NCBI GenBank assembly: GCA_963663365.2
Contig: CAXXIH010000008.1
Span: 2,356,001 to 2,420,000 of the forward strand
DNA: 64,000 nucleotides
Origin: G963663365 sp963663365
Lineage (GTDB): Bacteria; Hinthialibacterota; Hinthialibacteria; Hinthialibacterales; G963663365
Direction of reading: 5' to 3'
The position numbers and the translations under genes are program-made. The notes beneath the pieces are model-generated. The model ran no database searches. It worked only from the letters and a program-made list of their open reading frames with translations, and was not told where the DNA came from. Positions 61,493 to 64,000 of this stretch are shown here, piece by piece (positions within the stretch are counted from its first letter, which is position 1; every line of letters begins with the position of its first letter).

Positions 61493-61637
61493 TATAATAC
61501 GCGCAATCGTAATACTGAGTGTGTGCTGCGATAAAAAGTTATCCGTCACACGGACGCGGACCTCGATAGGTATATGGCGGTCAAGGAACGCCTATTTTCG
61601 ATGCCCAAGGCTGTGTGACGGTTTTATTTTGTCACAA
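61493..61637 (+). ncRNA. Candidate small structured RNA with own promoter and terminator
   Basis: A perfect -10 box TATAAT at 61493-61498 is followed about 45 bases later by CCGTCACAC (61543-61551), which pairs exactly with GTGTGACGG (61613-61621); TTTTATTTT follows. Inside the loop, TCGA pairs with TCGA and GGCG (61577-61580) with CGCC (61589-61592), giving a branched rod. GTCACA at 61631 can compete for TGTGAC, an alternative hairpin. No reading frame explains the conservation-like structure. No -35 box of quality was found. Family not recognised; not an SRP RNA or 6S RNA by visible motifs. Confidence 0.4.
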
Positions 61638-61695
61638 AAATGATCTGATGTATTCCTGCTTACTTGGAAGTGCGATCATCACCCCGTTACAGGAT

Positions 61696-62145
61696 TCAAC
61701 GTACGCCCAAAATCTGAACGACAATATCGCGGGTACGCGACCGATTGTCGAAATCAACCAAAATAATTTGCTGCCATGTTCCCAAAATCAACCGGCCATC
61801 CTCAAAGGGAACAACCAATGAAGGCCCCAAAAGCGAAGCCCGAACATGACTGTGGCCATTCCCATCATGCCAAGTATCGTCATGGTGATAGCGAATATTT
61901 CGAGGAGCAATACGTTCCATGGCTTCCGGAAAATCCTGCTGAAGTCCCGGCTCGTACTCAATTGTAGTAATACCGGCTGTTGCTCCGGGCGCAAAAACAC
62001 AGCATTGCCCTTCCAGGATGCCTGATTCGGAAAGGATACGTTGGGTTTGATTGGTAATATCGGTGATATGGCCGTTACCTTGGCTGGTCACACGTATTCG
62101 GGCGGTATGTGCGCACGGCCCAGGTGATGAAGATTCGCGTGTCAC
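61696..62145 (-). CDS. yjbQ: YjbQ family protein (secondary thiamine-phosphate synthase-like)
   Basis: 149 residues from GTG 62145 with GGGAGG 6 bases upstream, overlapping the lipoprotein stop by 4 bases (GTGA). Conserved elements: ILEGQCCVFAPGATAGITTI, EYEPGLQQDFPEAMERIAPR, NGHSHVRASLLGPSLVVPFE and DGRLILGTWQQIILVDFDNR with the His and Asp residues of the metal site. UPF0047 members have weak thiamine-phosphate synthase activity; the main role is unclear. Confidence 0.9.
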   Translation of the reverse strand: MTRESSSPGPCAHTARIRVTSQGNGHITDITNQTQRILSESGILEGQCCVFAPGATAGITTIEYEPGLQQDFPEAMERIAPRNIRYHHDDTWHDGNGHSHVRASLLGPSLVVPFEDGRLILGTWQQIILVDFDNRSRTRDIVVQILGVR

Positions 62146-62489
62146 CGCACGCCTCCCACAGCACCTAAATCATAATAACCGTAAATCGTTTCAATATCGC
62201 CGCCAATGCGCAACCAATCGGGATTCTGCTTCCCCGATAGAAGTTTTTCTTTAGGAGCCTGCATAACCATCTTGAGATGCATTCGTTGAGATAAATCGTC
62301 TCCATTCGCAACAACAGGCAACTGTGTACTCCCGATTGTGCCGTGCAAAGAAGTCGCATCACTTATAGTCCTGTTGCTTTTCGAAGTCGCACAGGCGCCA
62401 ACAAAAAAACTAAGAACACAGATCGAAACACAAAAGACAATTACCGAACGGCAAAAAGGCAGTTCCTTCCATGGCTTTCCAAAAAACAT
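62142..62489 (-). CDS. Small lipoprotein
   Basis: 115 residues from ATG 62489, GGAGG 6 bases upstream, preferred over ATG 62495. Signal peptide with lipobox FFVGAC (Cys 33). The mature part is short and polar: TSLHGTIGSTQLPVVANGDD, LSQRMHLKMVMQAPKEKLLS, IETIYGYYDLGAVGG. Not recognised. Translationally coupled to yjbQ (GTGA overlap). Confidence 0.65.
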   Translation of the reverse strand: MFFGKPWKELPFCRSVIVFCVSICVLSFFVGACATSKSNRTISDATSLHGTIGSTQLPVVANGDDLSQRMHLKMVMQAPKEKLLSGKQNPDWLRIGGDIETIYGYYDLGAVGGVR

Positions 62490-62561
62490 GCTCATCCTCC
62501 ACGGACAATCGAAACAATCAAGCGCTCGACTTATGAGCCGGTAATATCGAAACCACTCAAC

Positions 62562-62726
62562 CTAAGGTGTGGGGGAACTTGATACGACACCTACGCTAGG
62601 GTACGCGGGTTCGCCTTGATCGTCTATGACGTAATGGCCATTTCCGGGACAGCTGCCGCAACAGAAACCAAGAATCCCCTCCTGACACCGGCCACAACCG
62701 TGGTAACGTGCATAAAACCAATGCAT
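62562..62726 (-). CDS. Cysteine-rich small protein
   Basis: 54 residues from ATG 62726 (MHWFYARYHGCGRCQEGILG, FCCGSCPGNGHYVIDDQGEP). Cysteines C-x2-C and CC-x2-C in the first half point to a metal site. No Shine-Dalgarno sequence; ATG 62762 would give 66 residues but overlaps the divergent gene's start. No family recognised, composition convincingly coding. Confidence 0.45.
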   Translation of the reverse strand: MHWFYARYHGCGRCQEGILGFCCGSCPGNGHYVIDDQGEPAYPSVGVVSSSPTP

Positions 62727-62760
62727 CGAATGAGAACTAGGTTGTACGGAGTATGCACTC

Positions 62761-63588
62761 ATGCCAATGAAATACGCAATTTGCAATGAAACGTTCAAAG
62801 ACTGGGCCTGGGATAAGACCTGCAAAGCGGCCGCAACGCTCGGGTATACAGGCCTGGAAGTCGCGCCTTTCACGTTGGCTGAATCGGCGGCGGATGTCCC
62901 CGCAGACAAGCGGGCGGAATGCAAAAAGATCGCCGAAGACTGCGGCCTGACCATCATTGGCTTACATTGGCTTTTCGTTTCTCCTCCGGGGCTTTATCTC
63001 AACCACCCGGATGACGCGATTCGTGCAAAAACCGTGGATTACCTTCACGCTCTAGTCGATCTGTGCGGCGATCTTGGCGGCGAACTGATGGTGCTGGGAT
63101 CCCCCAAGCAACGCGATCATATACCGGAATGCAGTTTCCGGGACACATTCCTGCGTGCGGCCGACACGCTCTCAAAAGTTATGGACCACTGCGCCGAACG
63201 CGGCGTGACAATCTGTTTCGAGCCCCTTACTCCGGCCGAAACCAATTTCATCAACCGGGCCGATGAGGGTGTGGCATTAATCAAAGAAGTCAATCATCCC
63301 AACTTGAGCCTGCACCTCGATACCAAAGCCATGTACGGCGGCGAAATAATGGATATCCCTGATGTCATCCGCGCCTATAAAGACTGGGTGCATCACATCC
63401 ACTGCAACGATCCCAACTTGCTCGGTCCCGGTATGGGCGATCTGCAATACGAGTCCATCGCAGAAGCCATCAAAGAGATTGGGTATAACCGTTGGCTTTC
63501 GGTCGAAGTCTTCAATTACAAGCCGGGCGCCGAAAACATCGGCAGGCAAAGCCTTGAATATCTGAAAAAGATGTTCGGCGAAGCATAG
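62761..63588 (+). CDS. Sugar phosphate isomerase/epimerase (xylose isomerase-like TIM barrel)
   Basis: 275 residues. TCKAAATLGYTGLEVAPFTL in the first strand-helix unit, GGELMVLGSPKQRDHIP, GVTICFEPLTPAETNFINRA with the metal-binding Glu, NLSLHLDTKAMYGGEIMDIP with an Asp, DWVHHIHCNDPNLLGPGMGD with His and Asp, and RWLSVEVFNYKPGAENIGRQ with the final Glu. All expected metal ligands of AP-endonuclease family 2 isomerases are present. The sugar is unknown. CGGAG lies 9 bases before ATG 62761; ATG 62767 also possible. Confidence 0.88.
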   Translation: MPMKYAICNETFKDWAWDKTCKAAATLGYTGLEVAPFTLAESAADVPADKRAECKKIAEDCGLTIIGLHWLFVSPPGLYLNHPDDAIRAKTVDYLHALVDLCGDLGGELMVLGSPKQRDHIPECSFRDTFLRAADTLSKVMDHCAERGVTICFEPLTPAETNFINRADEGVALIKEVNHPNLSLHLDTKAMYGGEIMDIPDVIRAYKDWVHHIHCNDPNLLGPGMGDLQYESIAEAIKEIGYNRWLSVEVFNYKPGAENIGRQSLEYLKKMFGEA

Positions 63589-63672
63589 CCAAAGACAAAA
63601 TACGCGGAATTACGGCTTTTTGCATCAAGGCTACAACAAAGAATAGCATAGAAACCACAATGGTTTTTCGGC

Positions 63673-63678
63673 TATAAT
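63673..63678 (+). promoter_or_regulatory. -10 box before the third pseudopilin gene
   Basis: TATAAT in the context GGCTATAATTG, 30 bases before the ATG. The same GGCTATAAT context precedes the STAS gene (47741-47749). No matching -35 box was identified. Confidence 0.4.
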
Positions 63679-63707
63679 TGTTTTGCGACTTTGTCCGAGA
63701 GACACTC

Positions 63708-64000
63708 ATGCGCAAAAGCAAATCTGCGTTTACCTTGATTGAACTCCTTATCGTCGTAGCCATTATTGGTATTCTTGCGGCAATTGCTGTACCCAATTTT
63801 CTCAACGCGCGTATCCGGGCACAGATAGCCCGTGTCCGGGCTGATTTCAGTACGGCGGCCTTGGCCTCGGAATCCTATCTCATCGACAACGGAACCTACC
63901 CCTACACCATCAATACCGAAGGACAGGGATACACCGCATGCGGAAGACACAAGCCTTTCACAACACCAATTGCCTATTTTGCCTCCGGTTTAATCGATCC
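63708..64000 (+). CDS. Pseudopilin (5' part; continues beyond right edge)
   Basis: ATG 63708 begins a frame open to the window end, 97 complete codons. Leader MRKSKSA, then FTLIELLIVVAIIGILAAIA. Residue -1 is Ala, not Gly, as in the pseudopilin at 10185. Following segment VRADFSTAALASESYLIDNG, TYPY and then PIAYFASGLID parallels the other two. GAGAG precedes the ATG at about 6 bases. Confidence 0.88.
   Translation, partial: MRKSKSAFTLIELLIVVAIIGILAAIAVPNFLNARIRAQIARVRADFSTAALASESYLIDNGTYPYTINTEGQGYTACGRHKPFTTPIAYFASGLID

Noticed and set aside
61543..61621. SRP RNA or 6S RNA
   Set aside because: The conserved SRP tetraloop segment and the 6S central bubble are not seen; listed only as an unclassified candidate RNA.
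1..64000. CRISPR array, tRNA cluster, complete IS element or integrase
   Set aside because: No regularly spaced direct repeats, tRNA-like cloverleafs other than the tmRNA, transposase or recombinase motifs were recognised.

Overview
The window is a chromosomal segment of a Gram-negative-type bacterium from a poorly sampled lineage. Three genes begin with the N-terminus of a type IV prepilin/pseudopilin (FTLIELL helix). Other genes encode lipoproteins, FG-GAP and WD-type beta-propellers, Tat-exported Gfo/Idh/MocA oxidoreductases, sulfatase-modifying-factor-like domains and large secreted alpha/beta hydrolases. This mixture is familiar from Planctomycetes/Verrucomicrobia relatives and from candidate phyla such as Sumerlaeota, Hydrogenedentota or Omnitrophota. 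The phylum cannot be fixed from sequence inspection alone. There is no rRNA, no CRISPR array, no complete insertion sequence and no clear prophage.

Layout. 1-9.9 kb: the start of a sigma-54 activator running off the left edge, a secreted S41 peptidase, a methyltransferase, a nitroreductase, a zinc-type ABC uptake operon (ribbon-helix-helix regulator, znuA, znuC, znuB) behind a palindromic operator, a divergent Cu/Zn efflux permease and an ArnT-like glycosyltransferase. 9.9-14.7 kb: a pseudopilin, several tiny or broken ORFs, a tandem formylglycine-generating-enzyme-like protein and the tmRNA gene. 14.8-21.7 kb: truA, then a long leftward cluster containing nnr, rny (RNase Y), a YmdB-type phosphoesterase and a nucleoside-deoxyribosyltransferase-like gene. 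21.9-25.6 kb: an ABC exporter operon with a tetratricopeptide-like membrane-anchored partner and a second ATPase. 25.6-34.1 kb: an oxidoreductase, an esterase, a DUF2089-controlled operon (TPR protein, glycine-rich decapeptide-repeat protein, zinc-ribbon protein), an RlpA-like lipoprotein and a PilZ-like protein.

34.1-38.7 kb is gene-poor and ends with a pseudopilin. 39-45.3 kb: a lipoprotein, a PH-like membrane protein coupled to a methyltransferase, a large esterase, and a tightly overlapping three-ORF operon (40-residue ORF, AAA ATPase, DUF4276 TOPRIM-like protein) with the architecture of a defence module. This is the best candidate for an undescribed system. 45.5-52.8 kb: an FG-GAP protein, a STAS protein, tsaD, and a ctpA / envC-like / FtsX-like cell-wall operon with no ftsE beside it. 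53.2-61.3 kb: aspS, a WD-like protein, a B12-binding radical SAM enzyme, a Yip1-like zinc-ribbon membrane protein, purN and a large GT-C membrane protein. 61.3-64 kb: a candidate small RNA, a YjbQ protein with a lipoprotein, a Cys-rich peptide, a sugar-phosphate isomerase-like TIM barrel and the start of a third pseudopilin.

Many operons are translationally coupled through 4- to 8-base stop/start overlaps. Several intergenic gaps hold short reading frames below 60 codons that look protein-like. I translated these by hand and list them at low confidence.
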